64,000 nucleotides of DNA, taken from Aptenodytes patagonicus (lineage: Eukaryota > Chordata > Aves > Sphenisciformes > Spheniscidae). The stretch is taken from contig NC_134951.1 in assembly GCF_965638725.1 (NCBI RefSeq), positions 5,975,618 through 6,039,617 on the forward strand, written 5' to 3'. Each line of letters opens with the position of its first letter. Within the stretch, counting starts at the first letter, position 1. Positions 37,746 through 52,700 of the stretch are shown here, one piece after another. A program made the translations under genes and the position numbers. The notes beneath the pieces were generated by a model, which worked only from the letters and a program-made list of their open reading frames with translations, was not told the origin of the DNA and did not search any database.

Positions 37746-40187
37746 ACACAACAACAATCCAGACCATTTTGACATAATATTGACCATAATATGTCATAAA
37801 CCAAGCTTAAATCTTTGGAGTTTAGATTATTCCAGTAGCCTCACACTAACAGCCATTGCAGATCTAGCTAGGCAGATCAGTTGAACAAACCAGTATAAAA
37901 GATTTTTATCCAGCCTTATATGAGTTATTTAATGCTGGTAAGCATATGTTTTAGATGTATCTGGAAAGTGTCTAAGACTGTGGCATCTAATGAGCTATGG
38001 CATGAAAACTTGTATCTTCCACAGGTTGGTATGAACAGTTCAGAGACTGGACTGTTCCACTGAATTTATTTTTCCTTATATGCCCATATTTATTTGCTCT
38101 CAATTCATTGTAGTACCTCCAGTGTTGGCTTGTCCCAGAAGGAATGTTGTATTTTAGATAGTAAGTTGGGTTGCAGCTGTTCATTGAATTTGTGCTTGGC
38201 CCATCGCAAGGAAATAATAAATTCATCTTGTCAGTTCAATAGCACAGGACTACTTCTGGGTGTTCAGTGATTTAGTACCTACTTCCTGGTAACTAAAAAA
38301 CAGTCATGTAAATTAATTATGAAGGTCACAGATCATGTTTTCCATTTGGTCAGCATTCAAACTACAAGCAAAGAAGTCCCTACTTGCCTAATATTCAGAC
38401 AACTGAGGGAGATGTTAGTTGTACATAGGAAAAACGAACAATATGGGAGTTTCTTGTAGGAGGTTTTTTATGTACTGATTGGTCTACTTACATTTGCGAC
38501 TTGTGCCAAGTTCATACTGATTAGAACTTGTGGATCAGTGTCAACACACATACAAAATGCACAGTTTATGTTGGGTTTTAACTTGTGGTCTCTCAGAGTT
38601 TACAGCACTCACTGAGTCATCGAAATCAGATATTTACTGTCTCTCTACCTTGACAAATCCTCATGTAGGTCAGACCAATTCTTTCATGCATTGCCACTAA
38701 ACGGCACCTTGCTGCTGTGCCACTAAGAACATTACAATTTGGCCTCTCAGAGGCTGATGTTTATATAAATTATGAAAGTCCCACACATAGCAGGAGGTCT
38801 TCTGGGATCAGCTCCCTGGAGCCTGTTTCCTACAGTCTCGGTATGCAGATACCCTCTCCGATCTGGCTGCTATGGATGGATTGTTGTACAAAAGTATCAC
38901 TAGGAGCTATATTAGTTAGGGAAATTGAAGCTAACACATCTTTTCATTAAGGAATATTCCCTAACCACCGTCTTTGACTCTTCATGCATGCATTGCAATT
39001 ATTGCAGCAAACAGCATTATCTTATCACTTAAGATTTCTGTACCACTTGTGTACTCTGCAAGATTTAGTGGAGAGAGAAGTACTTAACCTTCTCAATAGG
39101 AGGGCACGATGAAGTGGAAGAGATGGGAATAGGCCCTCTCGCTGAAACAGAAAGCATGCCAAGTTTTCCTGTAGGCATCACTTTGGTGATGTGGCCTTTC
39201 CTTACAGCAAATGGAGCACACAGGACCTTTGCAGGAATAGCACAGCGTTGTACTGAGCCAAATTGTAACTGTAAAAGACCATTGGGGGCAAAAAAGAAAA
39301 GAGGATTTATAAAGCTGAAAGGAGTTAATCTAGTTTTCAGCAAACAAGGAAATGGAAGTCACACACAAAATTTACAGATAATGGAATAGACACCTTAAAA
39401 CTCAGAAACAGAAAATTGGTAAAAAACTTGATATGAAGAACAAAAATTCCTGGGCCACAAGACAGGGATTGTAATGTAACTTGTCACAGACAAGGCAAAC
39501 AGTTGAATATACTTACCGTTGCAGTTACATCACCTAATGTCATAGCTCTCTAGAGTCACTGTTTCTCAAAAGCACTTTTTTTTGCCATTATTCCTCACAG
39601 GGAAACAGATCCCCACCCATGTGCAAACTGAGGCACCTAAGTTGATCATTTAAATTATTAAAGTGGTATATATGATCTGTGCATAAGCCCAGAAAAATAT
39701 CTTGTATATGTCTAGAAAATACTTTCTACAATGTGGCATTTGGAAGCAAGGCGGGGGAAAAGCCACTATGTAAATGAAACTGTTAGGGAAGAAAAGAATT
39801 GGTAGAGAAAATTCATATTACTTGCTAGGAAGGGTGAAACTAATAAGGGAAATCAGCATGTTATAGAATCTGTGCAGTTTCATAGATGAACAGGACTTTT
39901 ACCCAGAGCTGAAAGTCCACTTAAATTTTATCTCAACTGATAAACATAGAAGGGGTTGCTAGAAACTGTTTTGAAGACTCCTCTGTGCGTAATGTGATCT
40001 TCAGGTAAAGGTAATTCAGAAGAATACATAACTTCCTTGACACTGGAAAACAACCCTCCAAACTCCGTGCTGCCAATAACTCTATAGCTAGCACAGCTAA
40101 GAAATCCTGTAAACAACATTGAAAAATAATTATTTTCAGGTGCATCTTTCCAGTTTTCTTTTTTAACAGCATCCCCTCTACTGAGCT

Positions 40188-40213
40188 TCTACCAAAGCCT
40201 TTGCTTTGGTAGA
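40188..40213. repeat. Perfect 10-bp hairpin
   Basis: The arms tctaccaaag and ctttggtaga are exact inverted complements around a 6-nt loop. It is not next to any gene end. Confidence 0.6.
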
Positions 40214-43200
40214 ATAAAACTTTCTGTTTCCATTTAAATCTTGTCCTATATTTTGGGAAATTTTTGTTTTGATTAACATGAATATAACAATAACACATTG
40301 AAGGTGACAAATCTAAGTCAAGTGATGTTGTAGAGTGTCTGCAATGCAAGAAAACTTGGAGATCGCTCAGATTGATACGCACTTGCATTTGCTGATGCCA
40401 GTAAGGAAAGCTGTATTGTGAAGGGTCAATGAGGAACAAAAGACTTCTCAATTTCCCTGACAAGTGCCCTTTCCTAGTGCTCTTCTGGCAAAATACAAAG
40501 AGTAGAATGAACACAAATACAGGTGTATTCACAGCTCCAGATTGGATTTTGAAACCTAGAGACAGTCCTCAGTAAGGAAAGACAACTGAGATGATACATT
40601 GCCATATCTGAAGTCATCTTCTTGTGTCTTTTCAGAAGCTTAATACCTGCTTGCCCTTAGAGCAAGACTTAAGTAAGGAACTTCACACGGGCAGGAACAG
40701 CATCTCTGTAAGAGCCACCTCAAGTGCCCAGATACGATTAAGCACAGAGGACTGATGGGGAGCAAGAGAAACACTTACGTTAACACAAGAAAGGACAAGA
40801 GACACACATGATTTATCATTAACATCTTTTGCGAGTAGCATCCAAGACTCAAAGCATTCATCTCATTTATACTATTACTTACTGCTTTCTCAGGATAATA
40901 GGTAGAACTTTAAGGTGTATGTAAAGCATCCATCTTCCCTGCAGTAGTCCTTTTTTTATCACAAGAGCAGTACAAACTGGCCCTTGTGTAAGGGAAAACA
41001 AACCCCGTTATCTCTTGTAAACAGCTTTCCCGCAACTTTGGGATACACCTCAGCCAACAGCTTCTGCTTCTGCATTTTATTCCTTCCCTGCAACGCTCAT
41101 GCAGTAAAAGCAGAACATGAAACAGTGAAGTCTTTAAGCCCACCATGCTCCTCTTCGACAAGGTATGCATTAGCCAAACACAGCTTAACTGGATGTAATT
41201 CTCTGGCCTATTGTATTTAGGGGGGGGGGAACAAAAAGACTGAGTAATTCCTTCTAGTCTTAACCTCTATCAGTTCTGTGTGTACTGGAGAGAGGAAAAG
41301 CATTGTATAATAATCAAGTAAGGTCTTCCGTAGAGAAGAAAGTCTGTGTGATTTCAAATGGAAAAACAAAACACAGCTACTTCAGCAAGACACCCTGTAA
41401 TAACAAGGTAAAATAAACCATCATCTATCTATTAAGCTGTGATTGCTATTTGTCCGTTGTGTTTCTTCCCTCTTCTGATGGACATCTTAATGTTCCTTGT
41501 AATAAATTTTCAGTGGTGCACTAGTGACCTTATTTTCTCTGCATTTGTAAGAAGTCAGGTAAGAGGCTGGTGAGGTTGATATGGATCCAGACAAGACAAT
41601 CTTATTGTTGCTAGCCAAAGAGTCAGAAAACACACTTACTGTCACTTCCCTCTTCAAGTTGAAGGAGGCTATTTAAGACTGCATGGACAAACTGCATTTA
41701 CTTGGCTGAGCTTTCAACTTGAGGTGAGGTAGGTGTCTGCTGACTCAAAGCATTAAAGTTAATGTTTAATGAAAAAACTCTTCTACCATGACACCACAGA
41801 AATGGGATAAATGTCAATGTTTTCAAAAAAACTTATTCAGCTCAAAGTTCAGGAGATCTAAGAAATATTTCTGTCCCAGTGTGCAGGCAAGCTGCACCTT
41901 ATCCTACCTTTCTGGTCTCTGTAGCTATGTAGCTATGTAGCTACGTCCACAATAAGAGTATACACCAAGAAGTAGCTTAAAGATTAGCATGCTTCCAAGT
42001 CATGCTCCACAAATTCACATCATTGGCTGAGGGATACTCATAGTTCAGACTTCAATGAACTGAACTCAGAGTTTTAAATAACATCACTTCTCTTCTAGGA
42101 GGCATCCTGAGGCTGGTTTGAGCCTGTGTCAGCCAACAAACATGACCAAAAGTGCACTGAGCGCCAGGTCCTTGCATTCGCCTGACCTATTTAGCCTATT
42201 TTAGTTATCTTCCTTTAAGATTAAATAACTGCTCTTGGGAGTTTCTGTTTCTCTCTTCTGACTTAAAAGGGAAGTATAACTGATTAAGTCAGATACAGAA
42301 ATGTATAGCATATGTCTGGTCAGGTGAACACCACTCCTAATGATGCTTGAGGGCATTCTGTAAGAAGATTATTAAATGCAGCTTCTTTCTCATTCTTTAG
42401 GTAAGGATACTGCTCAAACTACCCCTTTACCTCTTATTTTTATTTGTCTGGAAGCTTGAAAGTCTGCCATAACTTTTCACATTTATTTACATAAATGCTG
42501 TGATACATCACCAACACCATATTTTTCCATCAGATGGAAAGGTAGGATGAAAAACCCAACGGCCATTTAAAAGACAAATACCCAAAGTTAATTAGTAGAT
42601 CCAGGTGTGCAACAATATTTACCAAAGAACACCCTCGCTTCTTCCATTGTATTTATAGCCATCATAATTGGGCTGAAGTTAATCGGGAGACACACAGGAA
42701 TTTCCTAGACAGTAAAGGCCGGCAGCTCACAGTGTGTGCATTTTTGATTGCCCTATGCAGCAACTGGATGGACATGAAAGACTGCTGGCCTTTGAAATTA
42801 GATGTTGCAGGTGACTGTTCCCCATCACCTGGCAAGCCTGTGTCAGAAACAAGACAATCAGAAAAAAAGATGGGAATGACAGAGACAGCCATTGACATGG
42901 AAGTTGCTTCAGCTGGAAAACATATCAGGCCAAAATGCAGGACTTGATTCTCCCATGCACAAAGTTTCCACTGTGATGTAGGGCTGCAGGTTCAAGACCT
43001 TGTTTTCATGACTTAACAGGATAAACATTTTGTGTGCTTCATAGAAGGTATGATTGAGGGCCCACAGCCATCTGTAAAAGTTTCTCCAATTAATAGGGAA
43101 CTTCATTCATACAAATTACCTAAAGGAGGAGGAATGCTCTCTTTTCCTCTGGAGAAATTAAACTGTTTCTCTTTTGAGCTGTGTATTCAGAGGACAGGGT

Positions 43201-46200
43201 TTGCAGATCACCATCAGTGCCTAATACTTCCCAAGATTTCATTTCACTCTTTTCTTTGAGAAACCCACCCAGTGCACAGCAGATCTGGCAGACAGAGGAG
43301 TCTGCATGCTGCAAACATGCCATTTCCCTGTCCTGTGAAATTCTCATCAGGTTTGGATGAGCTACAAGGGCTTTAAAACTGCCATTTTCCTTCAGCGCTG
43401 GGGGTAGAGCAGCATCTTGTCATGGTCACAAAGATCAGTCCACGCTTTTGCAGAGGAAAACTGAAACTGTTCTCCCTGCCACAGCTGCTTCAGACTCAGG
43501 GTATGGTTATTTACCTTCCTTCCCTTGGAGAGGCTTGAGGAGAATGTCTAAAAGACCTGCCATTTCCTGAAGCAGTCCCCAGACCCAAACATGACACAAG
43601 CCAAAGCCCATCTCAACAGGCAAAAAGTGAGGCAGTGAGGCAGGCCAGACTGGGTTTTCCCAAAAAGTTCAGCAAGCAAAGTAGCCCAACTCCACCCTCT
43701 GGATAAAGTATCTTCTTCCACCTGGCAGCTAGTGTCAGTCCTTTTTGCTTAAAGTTAGTAATATCTGAAGTTAAATTTGACAGATTAAGCCTTGCTAATG
43801 GTGAGAGAGAAGCATTTCATTTATTTAGAAGAAGAAATATTGGAGTGCATAGATATTGGAATGTAATTTCTTCAGAGTCCCTATTCTCATGTAAATCACC
43901 TATACATGTATAGGGGCCATTTACCTGTGGCTGCTGGACATCAGTTCACCTCACCAGGAAAATAGCTAAGTTGCTCTTTCTGGTCAAAGAAAGAGGAGAA
44001 AAAAAAAATAACAGGGGGACTGGGGCGGGGGGGGCAGGAAAACTAGGCACTGGGCAGTCTGCTAAGAAGACAATGTGAAGTTTGCTAAATCTAATTCTTA
44101 AGGACTGAATATTCCAGTTGCACTGGTACATCAGCTGTCTGGCACAAACAGGCCAGAGCACAACTTTTGTTTGCACTCTCAGGTGACAGATCCCCGTCTC
44201 ATCCACTGCACAGGTCACGTGAATTACAGCAGAGTAAACGAGCACATTTGGCAAGTCCTTGAAACTCTTGGGTGAAAAGCCTGGTCCTAAGTCAAGTTTC
44301 TAGAGTTTGGATGCTTAAATCTGAACTACTCACCAAAGGCTTGCATTATAATCAATGAAGGGAAATGAGAATCTCTAAAACATTCAGCATCTCTTCCTAA
44401 GACAACTTTTTTAAGAGAGTTGAGACTAAGCATTTTCTTGAGTTACACATAATTTCCCACTAACTACGAAGGCAGTATAACATGACCAACTTAGACATGC
44501 ACGCATAGTCTTTCAATACAGATTGTATGTCTTTGTGTGTGTTTATGTACCTGCATGCAATTTAAGATATAAAGTAATACTCTCAGAGAAAGTCCTGATT
44601 GAATGAACTTGACTTGACCCATTTTAAAATTTAAACATTTATTAAAAGGCACTTTCCCCAATAAGATTTCAACAAGGAGCCTTTTCTGCACCCCTGAAAG
44701 GACTTAATAGAAGGATTGCACGTCATGTGAGATATTCACTGGGGAAAACTTTATGTAAGGAATAACACAAGATATTCATGTCTGACCTATGGGTAAAAAA
44801 CAATGAACTTCACTCGTGATTTTGTTCTTTTTTAATCACTTCCTGTGCAAATGAAGGAGCTCACAGGTCCTTACAATCAAACATGGCCATCTGTCTTATC
44901 CTGTGGTACAGCAAGGATAAGCAATAGCTTTTTAACAAAGCTCTGCTTCCTCTCTTTGAGCTGTTCAAATGAAATACAGTCGCTACAAATTAAAAATACA
45001 TATATGCTTATTTTAGCTTTGCCACTTGCAAGTTTGACTCTGTGATAGACTGGTATGTTCTTCTTGCTAAATAATTTGGTTTCCATTCCAAATCCATAGA
45101 CCCATTTTCAAGGAGAAAGAGCTGAGATCATTTTAAGCTTAGTCTGGACAATGGTCTAATTCTACCTCTATACTAGAGAACTCAACAGTGGCAGGGCTTT
45201 TATCCTCCCTAAGATTACAACAGCAGTGTCAAGCAGACTTAATCGAGGAGTTACCATGAACAGGGCACCATTATTAAAAGGTGCATGGTGTCAGCCACCC
45301 TGTTTGGCAGGCTAAAGATTGCCAAATATATAAATTGGCCTCAGAACCAGAGAAATGGCCGCGGCACTGCTTGGTACACCAGTATAGATGAACCCTAAAA
45401 ACCTGAGTTCTTTCAGTCTCATAGCACATGAGCAGTTTTCCAACAGTAGTCTCACCAGGATAGCAGCCCAAGGTTACATCACCTCCCAGCACCTATAGAT
45501 TATACCGATTTTTATACCCAAGGACTGACACGGCTTTTTATTGCTGTATCCTAGCACTACTACTTCATGACCAATTAGTCTGCTACCGCAATATCATCCC
45601 TCTTTTTAGCAATTTTTCATTAAATAAAGGCTCCTACCATACAATTTTGACCTATCTTCTGAATACTGGATTAACAGAGGCCAAGTTACTTAGTATCACA
45701 TCAAGAAAATGTTTTATCCACAAAACTTTTAAGAGTCAAGGCAAATCTTGACAAGCAATGTGAATCTCAAGAGCAAGTGATCATCCAACAGTAATCTAAG
45801 TGAAATTTAATTTACTCCTTTATTCATGAGAAAGCTTACAAACTGAGCTGTTTAAAATCATTTAAGAAATTTGGTCTCTGACTTATTTTCATCAATCTGA
45901 GGAAAATGCAAAAAACAATAATTAAAGTTGAAAAAGAATCTGTTTTTTTTCAAATTCTTTTTAATAATCTACAGCTTTATTTTCTAACAACTAGAAATAT
46001 TCTTATTTTCTTATGAAGAAGTATAATTATTTTCTTTTTAAATAACAGTTCACAATGAGAACTTGTGCTTTATGAGTACTTCATTCACTGTGAAATAAGT
46101 ACCTCTTCAGCCGGCTGAAAGACATTCTCTTTGTCTATCATATCCTATATGAAGAGATAGGAGATTAACCATGTTTCATATAAGATGAAAAATTATTTAC

Positions 46201-46479
46201 CTTTTAAAATGAAAGCTACAACTTGAAGAAATGGTTGACTACAGGGAACCCAATTGCATGTCGTTGTGTTCCTTACTACGTGCAGCAAACCAGGCTATGT
46301 GAGATTTTCTTCTAGGCTGCTTCCTTTTTAAAATACATATAAGACAGTGAGAAGCATATCTGTGGCTAAATGAGCTGGTTTGCATTACAAACTGAAAAAA
46401 TATCTAAGCCAGCACTTCATGCACAGAAATAGCCCGGGAAATAGGAATCGCTATATTGACCCATACTGTTTCCCTCCCA

Positions 46480-46648
46480 TAGTGGGTGTGACGGTGTGTT
46501 TGCCTGTCTCTCTGTTTCTTTTTTTTTTTTTTTTTTGCTGTATCACCCAGATCCACTGGATTAGGCAGCTCCGCTGACGGCAAGCGTCCTTTATCAGGCT
46601 CTCACAACCTCCTGCTCTCCTGCGCTGCCTTCAGCCTTTGACACCAAC
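46480..46648 (+). promoter_or_regulatory. Putative RHAG proximal promoter / 5' UTR
   Basis: Upstream of the RHAG ATG are a GATA-type motif on the minus strand (ttatca, 46591-46596), a CACCC-type motif (gggtg about 46484 on the + strand; caccc at 46546), and a run of 18 T at 46519-46536. RHAG is an erythroid gene, and such genes commonly use GATA-1 and CACCC elements. I cannot place the transcription start, and there is no clear TATA box. Confidence 0.35.
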
Positions 46649-46760
46649 ATGAGGTTCAAGTTCTCGATCCTGGCTCTTCTTCTGGAAGTGATCATCATTG
46701 TTTTGTTCGGAATATTTGTGGAGTATGACACCAGTGATGTCTCCCAAACTTTATACCCAT
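46649..46760 (+). CDS. RHAG: RHAG exon 1
   Basis: ATG followed by transmembrane helix 1 ([17 protein letters not shown]) and a short loop ending TLYP. Donor gtaagt; exit phase 1. Reading past the donor soon loses homology and stops. Confidence 0.92.
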
Positions 46761-49700
46761 GTAAGTGTTGCTGTCTAAGATTTATAGACGTTAGAATTTC
46801 TTTAAACTAATCCTAAGCAAGATTTCTGAATAACTTATGAGACCTACTGATATAGCTGGAAAAGAAAGGCATGCTTTGGGGCAAACAAACTTTTTCTGAG
46901 GTGTGAAAGCAGCAGGCTTCAAAGACAAATTCAAGTTGAGCACATATAAAATTCTGAAAGTAGCTAACTGCTGAGAAGTTAGCTGTTCTGGGAAAGGGGA
47001 GTCCTGAAAATAGTCCTAGTGTTCGCATAGCAGGTTAAAACTCGGGGAAATATTAATTGCTTTGAAAAATTTTAGCATTTTCCAGAGATGGATGGCAGAG
47101 CTTCTCGCCGGCCCTTCTATCCTGATTACTGTATCAAATAATGAAAATGAACGGAACATTTTATTACTATCATCCAGGTTTCAAAAGGTTGTTTTATGAG
47201 AACACGGAAATTGGGCAGCATATTCATCATCATTACAAAAAAATTTTGCAGAAACTGGACTCCACGAAGGGCAATAGCTTTTGTCAGAAGGTGGATAACC
47301 CTCTCCTATCTTTCAAAGCAGTGGCTCAGTTGTAGACAGTAATGGTTCAGCCTGCAAACGTTTCCGTTGATTTGTTGTTCTGCAAATGCTTGATGAAGTT
47401 CGGGGAGGAAGCTTTTGGCCTGAGAAGTAACTACTTCTGCTGACTTCTGCCACCCTCCTCCTCCTCCTGCAAAGATCAGACTGTTGTAAATATATAGAAA
47501 AATAAGTCTGCAGAGGAGCAGCCTGTGTCTTGCTGGCAGTATTGAAGGTTTGTTGTTCTTCTTCTTGGCTCTGATGTCTCAATGACTTGTAGCTCTAATT
47601 GCAATCCTCTTAATGATCATAACGGTACAGAACTCCTTGCTTGTATGTAATATCCATGTAATTTTGGATGTATCCCTCTTTTTGTCTCGTTCCAACTGGC
47701 CTTTCAGTGACAGTTGGCCTAGGCAAAAACTATGCCAGAGACCACACTAATAATTTGAGAGCACAGACAATTGTACTGTGGTACTGTTATTTTATCAACA
47801 TAGCTATTGCCTAAAACACCTGTCCAACTACCTCTTCTCTGACTCTACCCCCAAAAAAACCCACGACAACAACAAATGCAGCCACAGAACAATAGTGCTT
47901 TGGGCATCTTTGTATAATTAGGTAAGTCAGAAGGACGTTTTCTAGCACATGGATCCATCAGACTCAGATTAAGGTCTGTTTGCCCTGCAAGAACACAGAA
48001 AATTACTTTCTCCAGTCTGAGCATCATACCTGCTGGCTCTGGTACTAAATTAAGCTGCATTTTCTCAGAGTCCCCCTTACCAAGGAAACTAAAGAAAGGT
48101 GCATGGGATCCTCATGCTTATGCCAGTAGTTTAATAGCCTTCAGTGGTCCCTTACAGTGCTGTGGTGCATTTCTTAGTAAACCTCAAGTCATCTTCTGGA
48201 TGGAGACTGCCTGTGCCACACGCAACACTGTGGGTCCTGTATTTCCAGGGGAGATCCCGGAATAGCCTGTTCTCTCACTAAAAAAAACCCTCTCTCAGCC
48301 CTTGTGTGGAGCCCTGGTTTTTAATTTAATATCTCCTTTTTAAAAAGGTGTCAGAGAGAGGGCAGGACCCTCATCAACATCACAGAGAAAAGGGTTCTTG
48401 TCACCAGACACTAACAATACAATATAGGCCTTTAAATGTAATATGTCCAGTTAGGGTTCACCTATAGCTATTCCTTCGCTAATACAAGTGTCTAAAATAT
48501 GTGGAAGGAATTGCCTGCTGTCTTCCACGCCTTTCTGCACAGCCAGTGTATGACTATGTTATACCTGCACACTGTCCCCCAGCTGTCCACACTGTTGAAC
48601 TGCTAGCAAGCTTCTGGCATGGTTTTGGCTCATGCAAACCAGCACCTTGACCTCCTCCTAGGTATAGCTTTAGGTATAACATAGATCAGGGACTACTCTC
48701 AATAAGTAGTACAGGTGGGAACAGTGTTTTGGGAGGGAAGAGCATGTAGCTGTACAGGTGTGAGTCAAGCTATGCCATTTGCTTTTTGGCCAGGCTGGTC
48801 GGTTTACCAGTAGAAACATAAACTAAGCAAATACCGCAGATGTAATGTTGTGCTTTTAGATGCTGACCTAAGAGTAGATGAATCTCATTTACAATAAACA
48901 AGTGGAAGAAAAGCAGGATTTCCTAATACCTGTGTTTTCACTTTCAGGCCCTCTTTCCCTCAAACATCCCTGTCTACAAAGTGCACACAAGAGCACAGTT
49001 TGTCTGAGGACCTGGCAGAAAGTTAATGCTATGGTTGTATACATGTGTTAGGGCATATCCTGAGCCAGGACTTCCCCTGAGTTCACAAAATGATGGGTTC
49101 AAACTGCTTCCCATGCTATCCCCAGGGATGTTAACCCATCTGTACCTCATAGATTTAGTTGTTTCATCCAGGGGCCAATTTATATTCCCAGAACTGCAGT
49201 GCAGGGCCTGCTTTTATATGCCTTAAAAACCTCAGCACTATGAATCCAAGATGTTTCAGTATTTTTGGACTGAAGAAAGATGAAAATAATAATTGACGAT
49301 CACCATAGTTTTGCACTCAGGTAAGGGGGCCTGAGATGAGATCATACCCAAAGCAGAGCTTTGTATTATATCTATTTCTGGTGGATGCAAGTACAGGCAT
49401 GGCGAATTGGATGGACAACTTCAGGTGTGCTTTGCCACTGGAACAGGAGGACAAGGGTGTGTGATGGTTTTGCAAGTACTCCTAGAGGATTTCTTTAGTG
49501 CTGGTATCCTGTACGTAATGTCCTGTGGTTGATCCATGATTCATGGCTTAGGGAAACTGATGTTCCACTTCTGTTCAGGGTTCTACTCTTTACTCCTTTA
49601 GACAGAGCAAAATCACGGTTTTAATATAAACCTAGATGCCAGAAGCATCTTTGCGTTGAGATTGACCACCATGAGGAGACCTTGCAGTTGAATTAATATG

Positions 49701-52700
49701 CTGGTCTTGGGCAGCCTTGCAGAATCATGTTCAGGATCTGCTGGAGTGTTTTTCCCAATCTTTATTTTCCTGTCTCACAGAACGGAAGTACTATGTTTTG
49801 TTAAACACAACTAGTTACTGAAACAGTTTATTTCAAATTGTGCTGTTTTCTCCATCATTTGAAATCATTCCAGACCTACTCTTCTTTAAAAGAATGCATA
49901 AGAGGTAGTTAAAACACAAGATATAGGCTAGATTAGTTGAAGGTCTTCACTCAGTCTGTGAAATTTGTCCTCAACATCCATGAATTAACCCAGTTTTAAC
50001 CAAGACTTTTCATCTTTTGTGTAAGTAAGTGCAGATAGCTTTAAAACATTTATATGAATCCTGGCTAGCCCTCAGGAGGACCCATGATTACATGTCAACC
50101 AGCTGGTTGTTTCAAACAGAATTGCTTCTAATCTTCAGGGCTGGGGTCAGATTTCTAAAAGCACCTTTCAAAAGAGACTTGACAAAGACATTTGAAGGAG
50201 AGTTGCTCTAGATGTGCAGTCCACCACCACGGTCAAGTCAGGCATGAAGCCACAGCTCTGCGTTCCTGTGGCACAGGCTGCTGCAAGCTGGGAGGCTGCA
50301 CAGACAGATGTATCTGTCAAATGATCTTGCACTTTAATATCCTTTTTCTAAACACCCCCTGCTGACTCCCTCTGACACAGGAATAGGGGCAAATTAAGCT
50401 GTGTTTGGGGTTCTGCATCCACTAAGACACTAAGACACTGCACTAGGCATGCAGAAGCCCTATTGATGGGCACTGAGAATTAAACTCCTGTTATCAAGGT
50501 GCTTTTGAAACTGTTCTTTTGCTCACGTGTAGAGTCAGGTTACTTAAGTGGCAAAGCATCTTTTACTAATCTAGATATGATTTACTGAGATGTTGTACAC
50601 ATGAATGGGATTTTGATGAGAACAATTCACTTGCTTTGTCTGCAATGATTTAACCAGGAGATTGCAAACAGGAGCAAGTAATATGCTGAATGCTAACAAA
50701 CCATAAGAAAGACTGGGAAAATATTCTTACCTGGAGCTAACTACCCTGAATGGGCAAAACTAAAACTTTATTAGAAAGTCCATGGCATAGGCTGATTAAA
50801 TAATAAAAAGAGCAGAAGTAGGTAATTTTCAAACGTACCCCTCATTTTGTGCATGAAACTCGTGTGATATAAACTGAAAACTGTTGAAGTTGTATATCAC
50901 TTTGACTTGTCATGTTAAGAGTTTATTTAATACATTTCCATTTTCTTCTGCTAAAGTCAAACAAAAAGGCTACTTTTGTAGATGTTGCTGTGCAGTTTTT
51001 ATGGATTTGCCCTCTAGTTCTGTATTTTTTTGGTAACATTAACAAGCTTTTAATAAAGTAGTTTTACAAGAGTCAGACAAATAACCCGGGCCACTTCTCA
51101 AATGCAAATGTGATGATCCCACAGATTACTGGGTGAATGGTCACTCACAGAAAATTATTTCTAGAAGGGGAGAAAAATGCTTGTTCAGCATCCAGTTTCC
51201 AGTTATCCTCAAAAAAGAGGGGGAGAGAGCTAAGGTCACTCCTTCCCTTATTTGAGACGACCTTTCTCATGTGACCTGCCAGCATATTTTTGTCCCTCTT
51301 AAAAAAAAAAAAGGTGGCTGATCATCTGTACCTGAGGTCATCAGGATGGTGTTTAGAGGAAGGCTGGGAAGGCTATCCACTCTCAGCCCTACCGGCACCT
51401 AAACACTGCTATATGTTTTCCAAGACATTTGAAGGAGAGTTGCTCTAGATGTGCAGTCCACCACCACAGTCAAGTCAGGCATGAAGCCACAGCTCTGCGT
51501 TCCTGTGGCACAGGCTGCTGCAAGCTGGGAGGGTGCACAGACAGAGGTATCTGTCAAATGATCTTGTACTTTAATATCCTTTTCCTAAACACCCCCTGCT
51601 GACTCCCTCTGACACAGGAATAGGGGCAAATTAAGCTGTGTTTGGGGTTCTGCATCCACTAAGACACTAAAAACTTTGCTGCTGGTAGGATCAGGAAGGT
51701 TGTATTAGCATTGGTTTGTATTGTCCCCAGCCATATCTTTTTTATCTCTTGCCAGGTCCTCTGAAGCAAGGGAATATGTTGAGCTCTAAACAAGACAGTC
51801 ATTTTCACACAGCATTGCAATACAAAATATGCAAGTATATCAAAAGCAGAAGCCCAAATGGGGTAATTAAGTTGATTTTTTTAAAATAAGTAGTAAGCAC
51901 AACACAAGAGTTTGGATAGTAGTTCTGGAAATTGAGTAACATGGAGGAAAATGGGAAGCTTCCAAAGGACTGCAGGGGCCTCAAAAATCCCATCACCGGC
52001 TATTATTGAAGTCAGGAGATAAGTGTGAAAATGTCCAGCCTAAAGAGGAAGCAAAAGGGTTGGGGATGTCTGCGAACCACCTGCATTTCTATGCTGTTTC
52101 TTACATGCGTGTAGCCCAATGTAAAGGGTCTTACTACATGCATGTATGTATTTCAGTGGTGGGCCAGGGCTGGAATATGGCAGGGCAAGTATAATAGAGT
52201 TTATTAGGAATCTCCAGTAACATTATACTTCTGGGCCCTCTTTTGGCTAAACATGGTAATGCATATAGCAAAACTATAGCAACGCTGAAAGTACGTAACT
52301 GGGAAATGTAACTTCAAGCCAAATATTATACTAACCAGGTCAATGTTTCAAGTTTTTCCCGCATATTTGCATGTAAGAGGCAATGAAATAGAAATGAAAA
52401 GAAATAGTTTCTCTATAATGAGGTTCTTACTAACAATACAATCAGAGAAAAAGCTTTAATTACAGGACTCAAACCTGTTTGGTGTAGAGTCCATTAAATC
52501 AAATAAAACACTTCAGAGTAACAAAATCTTTTAAAATACAAAATATCCATGTTGTGGTGATAAACTCAGTTTGTATTAAAAAGCCTAAAAAAGGAAATTA
52601 AAAACCAAAAACTTAAAAAAAAGTAGAAAAAGAACTAGCCTTATTTTAACAAATTTAATATTTGGGGAAAAAAACATATTTGAAGGAGGGCTAAGTATAT

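Larger units (their letters stand above)
29641..46480. other. Intergenic DNA between CRISP and RHAG
   Basis: No exon series for a known protein was seen on either strand. Items noted separately are a 199-codon frame (minus 39933-40532), a GC-richer segment ending in AATAAA (37490-37745) and a short perfect hairpin at 40188. The rest is AT-rich single-copy-looking sequence. Confidence 0.6.

Noticed and set aside
41923..41942. Short tagctatg repeats
   Set aside because: Only about three 8-bp units; slippage noise with no associated structure.
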